A DNA stretch of 64,000 bases from assembly GCA_963718305.1 (NCBI GenBank), contig CAVQZG010000007.1, forward strand, positions 451,081 through 515,080, given 5' to 3'. Source of the stretch: RYN-230 sp963718305. Its GTDB lineage: Bacteria > Actinomycetota > Actinomycetes > Streptosporangiales > Streptosporangiaceae. This document shows positions 47,316 through 56,084 of the stretch, in pieces. How positions within the stretch are numbered: position 1 is the first letter of the stretch; the number at the start of each line of letters is the position of its first letter. Both the position numbers and the translations under genes were made by a program. Under the pieces are notes generated by a model. It saw only the letters and a program-made list of their open reading frames with translations, ran no database searches and was not told the origin of the DNA.

Positions 47316-48161
47316 TCATGCTGCGACGAGCAGGACGCCGAGCGCGGCGAGCCCGAGGCCGGCCCGCTGTACCCAGCGCAGCCGTTCGCCGAGTACCACT
47401 CTGGCCAGCAGCACGGTGATCCCGGGGTAGAGCGAGGCCAGCACGACGGCCAGGCCGAACATGCCGGTCCTGGTGGCCGCCACGTAGCAGATGTTCGCGA
47501 CGACATCGATCACGCCTGCGCCGGCTGCTACCAGCAGGAGCGATCCGCCCGCGCGGCGTAGCCGCAGGCCGGGCGCAGCACGGCTGCGGCGGTCAGGACG
47601 ACCGCCAGCTCGCCGATCCGCGCGGCCGCCACCGGCCATAGTTCCCCGGTCTGGCCGGCGTTACGGATGAGGAGGAAGAACAGGCCAAACGAGAAGCCTG
47701 CCGCGATGCCGTAGGCAATGGCCCGGCCCGGGCGGGCGTGCCGTTGCGCCGCGCTGGTCTCGCCGGCCGAGCTGGCCAGCACGATGGCGACCAGGCAGAG
47801 GAGCGCGCCGGCGTAGACGCCAGCCCGGGCCGCTCGCCGTCAGCCAGCGCCACCGCGACCGGCAGGACCGTGGATACCAGCCCGGATACCGGCGCGACGA
47901 CGCTCATCGGCCCGCCGCCAGGCCGATGTAGAAGATGATCAGCCCGAGGCCGCCGACCAGGCCGGCGCCGATTCCCCAGGCCAGGCCGGCCAGGCTGGGC
48001 GAGCCTGGCGACAGGGTCGCGGCGGCGAGCGCGACGACCACCCCAGCGCCTTCAGCCAGCGTGAGCACCGCCAGCACGTGCGCCCGGCGGGCCGCCAGGC
48101 CGCCGAGGAAGTCACCGCTGCCATACAGCGCGGCAGCGGCCAGCCCCAGCAGGATCACCAT
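47316..48161 (-). CDS. EamA/DMT-family membrane transporter, frameshifted
   Basis: About 282 residues from ATG 48161 (GGAGG, 8 nt). Ten predicted helices in two EamA repeats: ILLGLAAAALYGSGDFLGGLAARR at the N-terminus, then GLIIFYIGLAAG, PVSGLVSTVLPVAVAL, AYGIAAGFSFGLFFLLI, and the last EamA motif AVVLASLYPGITVLLARVVLGERL. One-base shifts near 47906, 47822 and 47570. Likely exports amino acids or small metabolites. Divergent from the CGNR regulator, which probably controls it. Confidence 0.75.
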
Positions 48162-48221
48162 GACTTGCACCTCCGATCGGCCAGCCCGTCCGCGGGTCGC
48201 GGCGCCTGCTCTTCATAGGTG

Positions 48222-48236
48222 ACTAGTAAAACTAGT
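48222..48236. promoter_or_regulatory. Palindromic repeat between eamA and CGNR genes
   Basis: ACTAGT-AAA-ACTAGT in an AT-rich island of the 133-bp divergent intergenic region. Flanks GGTGAC (48218-48223) and GTCACT (48243-48248) extend the symmetry. Probable operator for the CGNR protein. Confidence 0.45.
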
Positions 48237-48293
48237 TTAGAGGTCACTCAGAGACCCGTCAAACCTCTTAGATGGTCACGTAGTGATACGCTA

Positions 48294-48876
48294 ATGAGCG
48301 TGACCTTGCCCTCGTGGGTGCCCGGCGAGGAGACCAAGCCGGCCCCGATGCCGCTGCTGCTGGTGCAGTCGTTCGTCAACACCTGGGATGCCGACCACGG
48401 CTCTGACCTGCTGCTCGATCCCGCAGCCGCCCGCACCTGGCTGACCCAGGCCGGACTGTGGAGCGCCGAGCGCCCGCCGGACCCGGCCGAGCTGCACCTC
48501 GCCCGCGGCGTCCGCGAGGGCATCCGCGCGATGCTGGTCGCCAACAGTGGCGGCCCCCCGCCCCCGCCCGGCGACCTGCTGCCCCTGCAGGAGGTCGCAC
48601 ACGCCTCCCGGCCCGCGCTGCAGGTCAGCCCAGGCGGGCAGGTCAGCCTCGGCCCTGGCCCCGCCGACCCGCCCGGCGCGGCTTTGCTCTCACTGCTCCT
48701 GCTGATCCGCGACGCTCAGCGCGATGGCACCTGGCAGCGGCTCAAGGCCTGCGGTAATCCCGGACTGCCGGTGGGCCTTCTACGACCGCTCCCACAGCGG
48801 GGCAGGTGCCTGGTGCGACATGGCCACCTGCGGCAACCGGATCAAGAACCGCCGGCTCCGGCAGCGGCAACGATGA
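48294..48876 (+). CDS. CGNR zinc-finger regulator, frameshifted
   Basis: About 194 residues from ATG 48294. N-terminal ABATE-type stress domain (LVQSFVNTWDADHG, ARTWLTQAGLW, LARGVREGIRAML) and C-terminal CGNR zinc finger: after a one-base correction near 48764 it reads KACGNPDCRWAFYD, GAWCDMATCGNRIKNRRLRQR and ends at 48876. Such proteins are DNA-binding regulators next to transporters or dehydrogenases. Confidence 0.75.
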
Positions 48877-48975
48877 CCGGATGCGCGAGGCGCAGGCCGC
48901 GAGGCCTCATCGGTGTACCCAGCCCTCACTGAGTGGTGCCTGATCTCCGTCGCCCTCTTCACCTGGGGACAGCCC

Positions 48976-50340
48976 TCAGGCGAGCGCGATACCGTCGCGC
49001 CCGATCAGAAACTGGCGGATGGCGGGATCGTGATGGCTGGCCCGGGTCTTGATAACCGATATCGTCCGCTTGATCGAGCCATCATCCTTGAGGTAGCTCA
49101 GCATTACGACGTTGTCGGACAGCGGCGAAACGGCATCATCCGAGAGGCGCTCGGCGCCGAAGAGATCTGGTATCTCGAAGGTCATCACGATGCTGACGCC
49201 TTGTCTGGCGAAGCGCTGCATGAGCGAGTAACAGAACTCCCGGAAGCGTGTCGGGTCTGACGCCGCCGCCCTGATATCGGTGACGCTGTCGATGAGGATA
49301 CGCCGGGCTCCCGTCCGCTTCACTGCCTGTAGCAGCTCATAGGCCCATTCGTCGATGTGGATATCGACTGGCGAGCGGTACATCACTTCGATATTCGGTT
49401 CATTCAGGGACCAGCCGAAGCCGCCCGCAACCCGCTCTAGCTGCGTCTCATTCTCCTGGAGGGTGGCAATGACTCCGGGTTCGCCCTGGCGTGCGCCGTT
49501 AAAAATGAAGTGGAGCCCTAGCAGGGTCTTCCCTGAGCCGGACGGACCGGCGATGAGAGTTGACGCACCAGGCCAGTACCCGTCTTCGAGCATGTCATCC
49601 AGCGCGGGGATTCCGGATGAGGCCCGCACATCGCTTTGCGCGTACTCCCCCTCGATTGGCGCGTCGGCGAGCCGGGGGAACAGGTGCATCCCGTCGGCGG
49701 TGAGCCGGTATGCGTGCAGTCCGGACCGGAAGCCGCTTCCGCGGAGCTTCCTGACCTCGAGAAACCGGAGGTCGCGCTGGCCGCTCCGGGCCGTGGTCAG
49801 GTCGAGTATCGCATCCGCAACCGCGAACTCCGGTACTGATCCGATCTCGGCGTCCTCGTATTCCCCCACCCACAGGGAGGCGACCGGGAACGCGCCCAGC
49901 CTCTTAGACAGCTCGTGCAGGAACCGCCGGAACTCCGCATGGCCGTCCGCGAATGCATGCAGGGCCTTGAAGCTGTCGATCACGATCAGTCCCGGCCGCC
50001 GCTCCTTGATCGCGGTCGTGATCTGCTCCGTGACGCCGGTGAGCCCGTGGTGGCTTACCTTCGCCCCGAGGTCTTCATAGAAGACGGATGTTCCTATCGC
50101 AGTGCGATCGAAGAAATCCAGGCTCTGCCCGAATCGGACGATCTTTTCAAGCGGCTCGGAAACCGTTGCGAAATAGATCGAGGGACGTTCCGGCGTCGCA
50201 TTCCGGAAGACATATTGCTGAGCGAGGATTGTCTTGCCGCTCCCCGGGCGTCCCATGAGGAGGCTTATGGCATTCGCGGGCAGCCCCCCGTCGAGAACTG
50301 CATCGAGTGGCTCGTGCCCGCTCGTAAGCCGGTCATTCAC
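48976..50340 (-). CDS. KaiC/RAD55-family double ATPase
   Basis: 454 residues with two tandem KaiC-like domains. Walker A GRPGSGKT (~30) and GPSGSGKT (~265); Walker B LIVIDSFKAL (~125) and ILIDSVTDI (~355). The paired catalytic glutamates of KaiC (EE) are SE in the first domain (ATVSEP) and QE in the second (ATLQEN), and no KaiC-type Ser/Thr autophosphorylation pair is apparent. It is therefore not a clock KaiC; similar proteins act as ATP-driven signalling scaffolds. ATG 50340 overlaps the MerR-receiver stop by 4 nt. Cytoplasmic. Confidence 0.85.
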   Translation of the reverse strand: MNDRLTSGHEPLDAVLDGGLPANAISLLMGRPGSGKTILAQQYVFRNATPERPSIYFATVSEPLEKIVRFGQSLDFFDRTAIGTSVFYEDLGAKVSHHGLTGVTEQITTAIKERRPGLIVIDSFKALHAFADGHAEFRRFLHELSKRLGAFPVASLWVGEYEDAEIGSVPEFAVADAILDLTTARSGQRDLRFLEVRKLRGSGFRSGLHAYRLTADGMHLFPRLADAPIEGEYAQSDVRASSGIPALDDMLEDGYWPGASTLIAGPSGSGKTLLGLHFIFNGARQGEPGVIATLQENETQLERVAGGFGWSLNEPNIEVMYRSPVDIHIDEWAYELLQAVKRTGARRILIDSVTDIRAAASDPTRFREFCYSLMQRFARQGVSIVMTFEIPDLFGAERLSDDAVSPLSDNVVMLSYLKDDGSIKRTISVIKTRASHHDPAIRQFLIGRDGIALA

Positions 50341-50999
50341 GGCGAGTCTCCTGGAGGTGCATGGAGGAAGGAACTCGATCCCAGGAGATCCCTGACCGTG
50401 GACACGAATTGCAGAGGATCCAACGGTTTCAGCAAGAAGGCATCGGCACCGGCCTCGAGCGCCTGATCACGGCACTCCAGCACAGATACGACGACGACGG
50501 GGACGCCGTCTTCCTTGGCCGAGCGGCACAGGCTCAATCCTGAGCCACCCGATACGAGAAGCTCGATCACCGCAAGCGAGGGAGGGTCCTCATGGAATGA
50601 CCGCCTCGCGGCTTCCTCATCGGACGCCATCTTGACCTCGAACCCCTCCGTCTTCAGGAAGTACTCCTGATACTCGGCGGCGTATGGGTCAGGCTCGACG
50701 AGCAGGATGAGGAGCCGGCCCCGGCTGGCCTGGGTGGTTATGGGCAGCCCAGCCCCGAGTTGCTCGGCCAGGAGACGATGGGCGTCAGCGGCACTGAGGC
50801 CCTGGGCCATCCGGGTCCTGATGAACCTGAGTTGCTCGACCTGATCCCGGCTGTACAGCCTGTGGCCACTTGCATTCCGGTCGGGGACCACGAGTGCGTA
50901 CCGGTCTTCCCAGGTGCGAAGGGTGGCAACAGGAAGCCCGACCATGTGCCCGACGGCGCTGATGCTGTAAAGCGCCCGGCCCCTGTCCTCCACCTCCAT
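50337..50999 (-). CDS. MerR DNA-binding domain fused to an atypical receiver
   Basis: 220 residues from ATG 50999 (GGTAGGG upstream). Residues ~10-80: MerR HTH (YSISAVGHMVGLPVATLRTWEDRYALVVP, SGHRLYSRDQVEQLRFI). Residues ~95-210: response-regulator fold, LLILLVEPDPYAAEYQEY, AVIELLVSGGSGL, VVVVSVLE, FLLKPLD. The phospho-acceptor aspartate is Glu (VIEL) while the switch Ser and Lys remain, so it may mimic the phosphorylated state. Co-translated with the KaiC-like ATPase, its probable partner. Confidence 0.85.
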   Translation of the reverse strand: MEVEDRGRALYSISAVGHMVGLPVATLRTWEDRYALVVPDRNASGHRLYSRDQVEQLRFIRTRMAQGLSAADAHRLLAEQLGAGLPITTQASRGRLLILLVEPDPYAAEYQEYFLKTEGFEVKMASDEEAARRSFHEDPPSLAVIELLVSGGSGLSLCRSAKEDGVPVVVVSVLECRDQALEAGADAFLLKPLDPLQFVSTVRDLLGSSSFLHAPPGDSP

Positions 51000-51232
51000 C
51001 ACCCTACCTGCCTGTCGCCCCTCAGCCTCTGCAGGCGGCGCCTCCAGGCTCAGCCGGGCTGCTGCCCGCATGCGGCACCGCCGTGCCGGCACGTCTCGTA
51101 AACTCTTCAGCTACTCAGCACTTCCTATTCAACAATTCAACAGTACAGTACTACAACCGAGCTTTTCCGGGGGAGGAGGGACAGGTGAAGAGAGGTTGAA
51201 GAACCTTGGCCGACCTAGCGCAAGGGCCCGCA

Positions 51233-51618
51233 GTGACCATCTCTCGCCCCGCCTATGACGACGGAGTGCTCCGGATCACCTGCAGCTCGGCAGCCCGGCT
51301 AGCCTGGCGATAGCCGGCGACATCGACGAGTACACCCACGCCGCTCTGGTGGACACGCTGCGAAAGCTCACGGACGGGCTCCACGAGATCCACATCAACC
51401 TGGCCGACGTGGCGTACTGCGACCTCGCTGGGCTGCGAGCCATAATCCTCCTGGCCGGAGGCAGCGCAAACCACGACGACGGCGGCACCCGCCTCGTCCT
51501 GCATGAAGTCCCCGGGCTGGTGAAAACCGTCCTGCAGATCCTCGGCTGGGACACCACACCTGGCCTCGCCATAGAGGAACCCGGCCAGCGATCCGTACCG
51601 GCCTGCTCATTACCCTGA
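51233..51618 (+). CDS. STAS-domain anti-sigma factor antagonist, frameshifted
   Basis: About 128 residues from GTG 51233 (CAAGGGCC upstream). The N-terminal part ISRPAYDDGVLRITCSS breaks near 51285 by one base and resumes with LAIAGDIDEYTHAALVDTL, IHINLADVAYCDLAGLRAIILLA (the loop normally carrying the phosphorylatable Ser), and VLQILGWD. The usual D-S in this loop is C-D-L-A, so the phospho-serine appears absent. Would bind an RsbW-like kinase such as the MEDS protein. Confidence 0.7.
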
Positions 51619-51654
51619 TCAAACTTCAGCGCCAGCACGCCGGATCCACTGGGG

Positions 51655-51829
51655 ATGTACCCCTTGGCCTTCGCCGTGTGGATCAGGGTGCTGTTCGACC
51701 AGGGCCACACGCTGGCTGCCGCGCTGCGGGTCCTGGCGCTGGAAGATGACCTGACCGCCGAGCGCGCCCTGACCGCCCCGCCTGCGCAAACGGCTCACCC
51801 GCCAGAACCAGCAGGACGAGGGCTAATCC
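51655..51829 (+). pseudogene. Possible fragment of a small regulator
   Basis: A frame WIRVLFDQGHTLAAALRVLALEDDLTAERAL followed, after a one-base shift near 51778, by RLRKRLTRQNQQDEG and a stop. The helical, charged pattern resembles a C-terminal MerR-type helix, but no HTH precedes it. It overlaps the 3' end of the convergent hspR-like gene. Low certainty. Confidence 0.25.
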
Positions 51830-52208
51830 AGGCGAGGCCGGGACCCCGTCCGCTGCCGGCAGGGGGGCGGGCCCGCGGTGTTCCGGTCTGCGGCGGGGGA
51901 GCCGGGCGGTCGCCGGCTAGTGCCCGCAGCCGGGTCAGTTCGGCCTGCAGCTGGCGGGTCTCTTCTTGCAGTTGCAGGACCCGGCGGATGCCGGCCAGGT
52001 TCAGGCCATCGGCGGTCAGCGCGCAGATCTCCTGCAGCCGGTCGATGTCGCGGCGGGAGTAGCGGCGGGTGCCGCCCGCGCTGCGGGCCGGGTCGAGCAG
52101 TCCTTCCCGTTCGTAGATCCGCAGCGTCTGCGGGTGCAGCCCGGCGAGCTCGGCGGCCACCGAGATGCTGAACAGGCCCCGGTCCAGGTCCGCCCACCCG
52201 GGGTTCAC
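51795..52208 (-). CDS. hspR: HspR-like MerR-family heat-shock repressor
   Basis: 137 residues. Start GTG 52208 overlaps the J-protein stop (GTGA). MerR HTH FSISVAAELAGLHPQTLRIYEREGLL, RRYSRRDIDRLQEI (~12-62) and a Leu/Gln coiled coil (VLQLQEETRQLQAELTRLRAL). HspR binds inverted repeats upstream of heat-shock genes; here next to a J-domain protein and Hsp20. C-terminal ~35 residues are Pro/Arg-rich. Confidence 0.85.
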   Translation of the reverse strand: MNPGWADLDRGLFSISVAAELAGLHPQTLRIYEREGLLDPARSAGGTRRYSRRDIDRLQEICALTADGLNLAGIRRVLQLQEETRQLQAELTRLRALAGDRPAPPPQTGTPRARPPAGSGRGPGLAWISPRPAGSGG

Positions 52209-52664
52209 CACGGCCAGTCCCGGTCCCGGGCGAGATAGCGCAGGGCCAGTCCGGCCAGCATGGCGAGCCTGATCTCCTCCTCGTCCGCTGGCCCGATCCG
52301 CCGCCCGGTGCGGGCTTTCCACCCGGACTGGTCCCGCCCACAGCGGCGGCGACCCGGGCATCCGCGTCAGCCGGCGGCACGACGGCCGGTCGCGGCCGGC
52401 CAGGACGAGAGGGCCGGGGTCCGCTCGCGGGCGAGCGCCTGGTCATAGGCAGCGCGGCGGCCGGGGTCGCCGAGCACGTGCCAGGCCCCGGCCAGGGCGC
52501 GGAACCGGCCTGGCGCGGCGGCATCGCCCGGCCGCGAATCGGGATGCTCGGCCCGCGCCCGGCGCCGCCAGGCCTGCGCGATGTCCTCCCGGGAGGCCTC
52601 CGCGGGGCACCCCGAGCAGCTGGTACAGATCCGGGCCCGGGCCGCCGGGATCCACAGCGGCCAT
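52205..52664 (-). CDS. J-domain (DnaJ/CbpA-like) protein, frameshifted
   Basis: About 153 residues from ATG 52664 (GGGAAGG upstream). PDLYQLLGVPR then, after one base in a G run near 52603, REASREDIAQAWRRRARAEHPDSRPGDAAAPGRFRALAGAWHVLGDPGRRAAYD with the J-domain HPD motif. The C-terminal tail ends DEEEIRLAMLAGLALRYL. A co-chaperone that would stimulate DnaK ATPase; no dnaK in the window. Coupled to hspR by a 4-nt overlap. Confidence 0.75.
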
Positions 52665-52722
52665 GACCGTCACCTTCCCTTCGCCGGCACGGACAGCGAG
52701 ATCTTGCCTCCAGTATGCCGCA

Positions 52723-52735
52723 TGAGAAAATCTCA
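52723..52735. repeat. Inverted repeat upstream of the heat-shock genes
   Basis: TGAGA-AAA-TCTCA, with AAATCTC repeated at 52753-52759 (24 bp away). Lies between the divergent J-protein and hsp20 genes; candidate HspR operator though not the consensus HAIR sequence. Confidence 0.4.
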
Positions 52736-52743
52736 GTCGAGTC

Positions 52744-52773
52744 TTGTCAGATAAATCTCGGCCATGCTATATA
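52744..52773 (+). promoter_or_regulatory. Promoter of hsp20
   Basis: TTGTCA (52744-52749), 18-bp spacer, TATATA (52768-52773). The AAATCTC repeat lies inside the spacer, so a bound repressor would block the polymerase. Confidence 0.5.
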
Positions 52774-52824
52774 GATCCCGTGAGCGTGACAGGACAACCG
52801 ACACAGGCGAAGGAGGTACCGATC

Positions 52825-53248
52825 ATGCTCATGCGCACCGACCCGTTCCGCGAGCTGGACCGGCTCACCCAGCAGGTGTTCGGCACCGCCGCCCGGCCCG
52901 GCCGCGATGCCGATGGACGCCTACCGGCAAGGGGACAGCTTCTACATCCACTTCGACCTGCCCGGCATCAACCCGGACTCCATCGACCTGACCGTCGAGC
53001 AGAACGTGCTGACCGTCCGCGCCGAGCGCGCCCCGGTCAAGGCTGACGGCGCCGAGATGATCGTCGCCGAACGGCCCTACGGCACCTTCACCCGGCAGGT
53101 CTTCCTCGGTGAGACCCTCGACGCCGACAAGATCGCCGCGGACTACGCCGCCGGCGTGCTGACCCTGACCATCCCGGTCCACGAGGCGGCCAAGCCCCGC
53201 AGCATCCAGGTCACCAGCAGCGACCAGAAACAGGCCGTCACCGCGTAG
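52825..53248 (+). CDS. Hsp20/alpha-crystallin small heat-shock protein, frameshifted
   Basis: About 141 residues, AGGAGGTACCGATC before ATG 52825. N-terminal arm MLMRTDPFRELDRLTQQVFG; after one extra C near 52900 the frame resumes with MPMDAYRQGDSFYIHFDLPGI. Alpha-crystallin domain (VLTVRAERAPVK, GTFTRQVFLGETLD) and the AAGVLTLTIPV strand with following HEAAKPR. Cytoplasmic holdase, probably HspR-controlled. Confidence 0.85.
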
Positions 53249-53406
53249 TCCCTGACCGCAGCATCCCGGCATGGGCCGTCGGCCGCAGGCGGCCCATGCC
53301 GCCCCCATCTCCCACCTCTAGATCCTGGGCTGGGACTCCATGCCCGGCCTGGCGGGCGCCCAGGGCAGAACGCTATCCTGACCCCGGCGCCAGCGATTCT
53401 GCCAGG

Positions 53407-53517
53407 TCATGCCCAGCCAGCCCTCCGCAAGATCGCGAATGCCTGGGCCTGGGTGCACCGCTCCTGGGCCATGATGGCCCCTATCGCCTGGTCGATGGCG
53501 GCGCGGGAGGCGATGGT
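53407..53517 (-). pseudogene. ANTAR-domain remnant
   Basis: The minus strand reads SRAAIDQAIGAIMAQERC and TQAQAFAIL, the RNA-binding ANTAR signature, then stops at 53407. It has no start codon and sits in frame directly after the stop of the acidic protein gene. The N-terminal sensory part is missing. Confidence 0.55.
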
Positions 53518-53952
53518 CTAGCTCTGGTTCGGTGATTCCGGGTCGATGGAATCCTGCGGGTTGACGCTGGTGATGTCCCTGGCTGTAGACGTGCCCGTCG
53601 GCCGGTCGCTCGCCCCCTGAGTGCCCGTATCCTGGCGCCCTGCTTCCTCGCCGCCGCGGTCAGCGATGTCCTCGCCGCGGGCAGTCATGCTCTGCCCGAC
53701 GTTCCCGGATGGCAAGCGCGGGTCATCAGGGTCGGGCGAGGAGTCGCCGTCGCCATGGGCCGCATCTTGGGTGTCGTGGGCTTCCCAGGCCTTACGGCCG
53801 GCTTCCTTGTCTTCCTCGCCGGAAGGGCCGTGATCTGGAGCCCAGCCATGATTGTCCTCGTCGATGCCGTAGCCGTGCTCGTTGACTGCGGTGGTCTCGC
53901 TCGCAGCGCCCTGCTCCAGGGTGCCATGCTCGGGATGTGCCCGCTCGGACAT
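53518..53952 (-). CDS. Acidic, disordered conserved actinobacterial protein
   Basis: 144 residues; strong AGGGAGGG site 4 nt before ATG 53952. Rich in D, E, G, S with no hydrophobic core (GYGIDEDNHGWAPDHGPSGE, DSSPDPDDPRLPSGN). The C-terminal NPQDSIDPESPN resembles motifs in other actinobacterial hypothetical proteins. No enzymatic function can be proposed. Confidence 0.65.
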   Translation of the reverse strand: MSERAHPEHGTLEQGAASETTAVNEHGYGIDEDNHGWAPDHGPSGEEDKEAGRKAWEAHDTQDAAHGDGDSSPDPDDPRLPSGNVGQSMTARGEDIADRGGEEAGRQDTGTQGASDRPTGTSTARDITSVNPQDSIDPESPNQS

Positions 53953-54237
53953 GATTCCCTCCCTGGCTCGTGGTAGCGCGGCCACTACCCGCCGCATGTG
54001 CTCGCAAACGAGACCGCACCCGGTCAGCGCTCGCCCGCGTCGTCTCTGGCGGTCTTGCCTCCTACCGGGCTGAGTGCCCGGGAATGGCGCCGTTCCCTCC
54101 GGAGTTTGGTCTCCGTCGTCTCGCCACTTATGTGTAATGGGCCGCCATTCCCTAACAGTCGTCCGTGCCCCGGGGTGACGCCGCTGCGGCGTGAAAATTT
54201 GGGCAGCTGACCCGCCGTTACCCGGGGAGCCCGGCTG

Positions 54238-54255
54238 CGCCGGGCGCTGCCGCGC
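54238..54255. repeat. Left copy of an 18-bp direct repeat flanking the IS110 gene
   Basis: CGCCGGGCGCTGCCGCGC, identical to 55850-55867. The two copies bracket the transposase and its upstream non-coding stretch and may mark the element ends or a duplicated target. Confidence 0.5.
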
Positions 54256-54503
54256 TGCGTGGGCCGGGCGGCTCGTCCGCGGATGCTGCGCGGGCGCGGG
54301 TGGCTGAGAGGCTGTGGCCGCGGTCGTTCGCTGACGTCGTTCTTCCTTGGCGGGCTGGACCCCGTATAACAGTCTGACGCCGGGAGCCATTCTTCAGGGC
54401 CGCTGAATGGTGCTTCGAGCCCGCGGACCAGATTTCCCGCTTGCCCCTGGCTCCTGCGAACGACCGCGACCGCAACTGCGCCTCTCATCGTAGGAGCTGA
54501 TCG
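54256..54503 (+). ncRNA. Candidate bridge-RNA region of the IS110 element
   Basis: Non-coding 5' segment before the transposase, the position where IS110-group elements encode their guide (bridge) RNA. A stem pairs CCATT (54387-54391) and CAG with CTG and AATGG (54406-54410). Inferred from position and structure only; guide loops not identified. Confidence 0.35.
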
Positions 54504-55809
54504 ATGCAAGACGTGCGAAGACGAGCCGCTGTTCGCCGAGCGGGTCGCCGGCCTGGACATCGCCAAGGCCGGGGTCGAGGTCACCATCCGGGTGCCCAGC
54601 GACACCCGGCCGGGCCGGCGCCAGCAGGAGACCCGGACCTTCGGCACGACCCGCCGGGAGCTGCTGGCGCTGGCGGACTGGCTGCGCCTGCTGGGGCGTG
54701 ACCAAGGCCGGGATGGAGGCCACCGGCGACTACTGGAAGCCGGTGTTCTTCCTGCTGGAATCACGCGGGTTCGACTGCGAGCTGTACAACGCCGCGCAGG
54801 TCAAGGCGCTGCCGGGCCGGCCCAAGACCGACCGGGCCGACTCGATCTGGCTGGCCAGGATCACCGAGCGGGGCATGATCTGCCTCCAGCTTCGTGCCGC
54901 CCGAGCCGATCCGCCGGCTGCGCACCCACACCCGCTACCGCCGCCACCTCACCCAGGCCCGCACCGCCGAGAAGCAGCGGGTGGAGAAGCTGCTGGAAGA
55001 CGGGCACCTGAAGCTGTCGTCGGTGATCTCCGACATCCACGGGGTCTCCGGCCGGGCCATGCTGGACGCGATCGCCGCCGGGCAGCGCGACCCCAAGGCG
55101 CTGGCCCAGCTGGCCCGCGGCACGATGCGCGGCAAGATCCGCCGGCTCGAAGAAGCGCTGGACTGCTCGTTCTTCACCGGCGAGCACGCCGCCGTGCTGG
55201 CGATGATGCTGGCCGCCATCGACCACTACACCACCCAGATCGAGGCAGCTCACCGCCAGGATCGAGGCGCTGGTCGAGCCGTACCTGCACCAGATCGCCC
55301 AGCTCGACGCCGTCGCCGGCATCGGGATGATCTGCGCCCAGGACATCATCGCCGAGATCGGCACCGACATGACCGTGTTCCCCACCGCCGCCCACCTGGT
55401 CTCCTGGGCCAGATGGTCACCCCAGGTCAAGCAGTCCGCCGGGAAACGCAAAGGCAGCAACGCCACCGGCCGCGGCAACCCCTACCTGGGCGCCGCCCTC
55501 GGCGAGGCCGCCATCAGCGCCGGCCGCACCCAGTCCTTCCTCGGCGCCAGATACCGGCGGCTGACCCGGCGCATGCCCAAGAAGAAAGCCCTCGTCGCCA
55601 CCGGCAACTCCATGCTCACCATCATCCACGCCCTGCTCGCCGACCCCGACGCCCGCTACCAGGACCTCGGCGCCGACTACTACGAACAGCGCATGCACGC
55701 CCGCCGCCAGGCCCGCAACCACGTCCAGAGCCTCGAACGCCTCGGCTACAAGGTCACCATCCAGGCCCTCAACCCCGACACCGGCGAACTCCTGGCCGCC
55801 GCCGGCTGA
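54504..55809 (+). CDS. IS110-family transposase, frameshifted
   Basis: About 434 residues. AGGAG lies 7 nt before ATG 54504. N-terminal DEDD domain: LFAERVAGLDIAKAGVEV, GMEATGDYWKPVFFLL, KTDRADSIWLARI. C-terminal Transposase_20 region: LDAVAGIGMICAQDIIAEIG and GNPYLGAALGEAA, with the conserved Ser in KQSAGKRKG. One-base shifts near 54530, 54690, 54888 and 55245 interrupt it, so the gene as written is inactive unless these are sequencing errors. Confidence 0.85.
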
Positions 55810-55849
55810 ACCACCGCCACCGCACCCAGAGCCCGCGGCGCTGACGCGC

Positions 55850-55867
55850 CGCCGGGCGCTGCCGCGC
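55850..55867. repeat. Right copy of the 18-bp direct repeat
   Basis: CGCCGGGCGCTGCCGCGC, 41 nt after the transposase stop; identical to the left copy. Confidence 0.5.
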
Positions 55868-56084
55868 GCCCAGCCGAGGTCTTATTTTCGGACCAGGATG
55901 CGGGCCGCGCGGCGGGGATACGCCGCCTGCTGATCAGCGAGGTGTACGGCCAGGCCAAAATACACTGCTTGCCTGACGCGAGGACAGGACGTGCCCTACG
56001 TGCTCCCATCAAGCGCAACGATGCCCTCCACCACGGTGACGGTGAGCAGTAGGCCGAGTGCATTAGGTCACCATAATTCCGGAC

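Larger units (their letters stand above)
54238..55867 (+). mobile_element. IS110-family insertion element
   Basis: About 1.63 kb between the two 18-bp direct repeats: ~250 bp non-coding left part, transposase gene, short right part. IS110-family elements use a DEDD recombinase-type transposase and lack the classical long inverted repeats, which agrees with what is seen. Exact ends are not proven. Confidence 0.6.
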
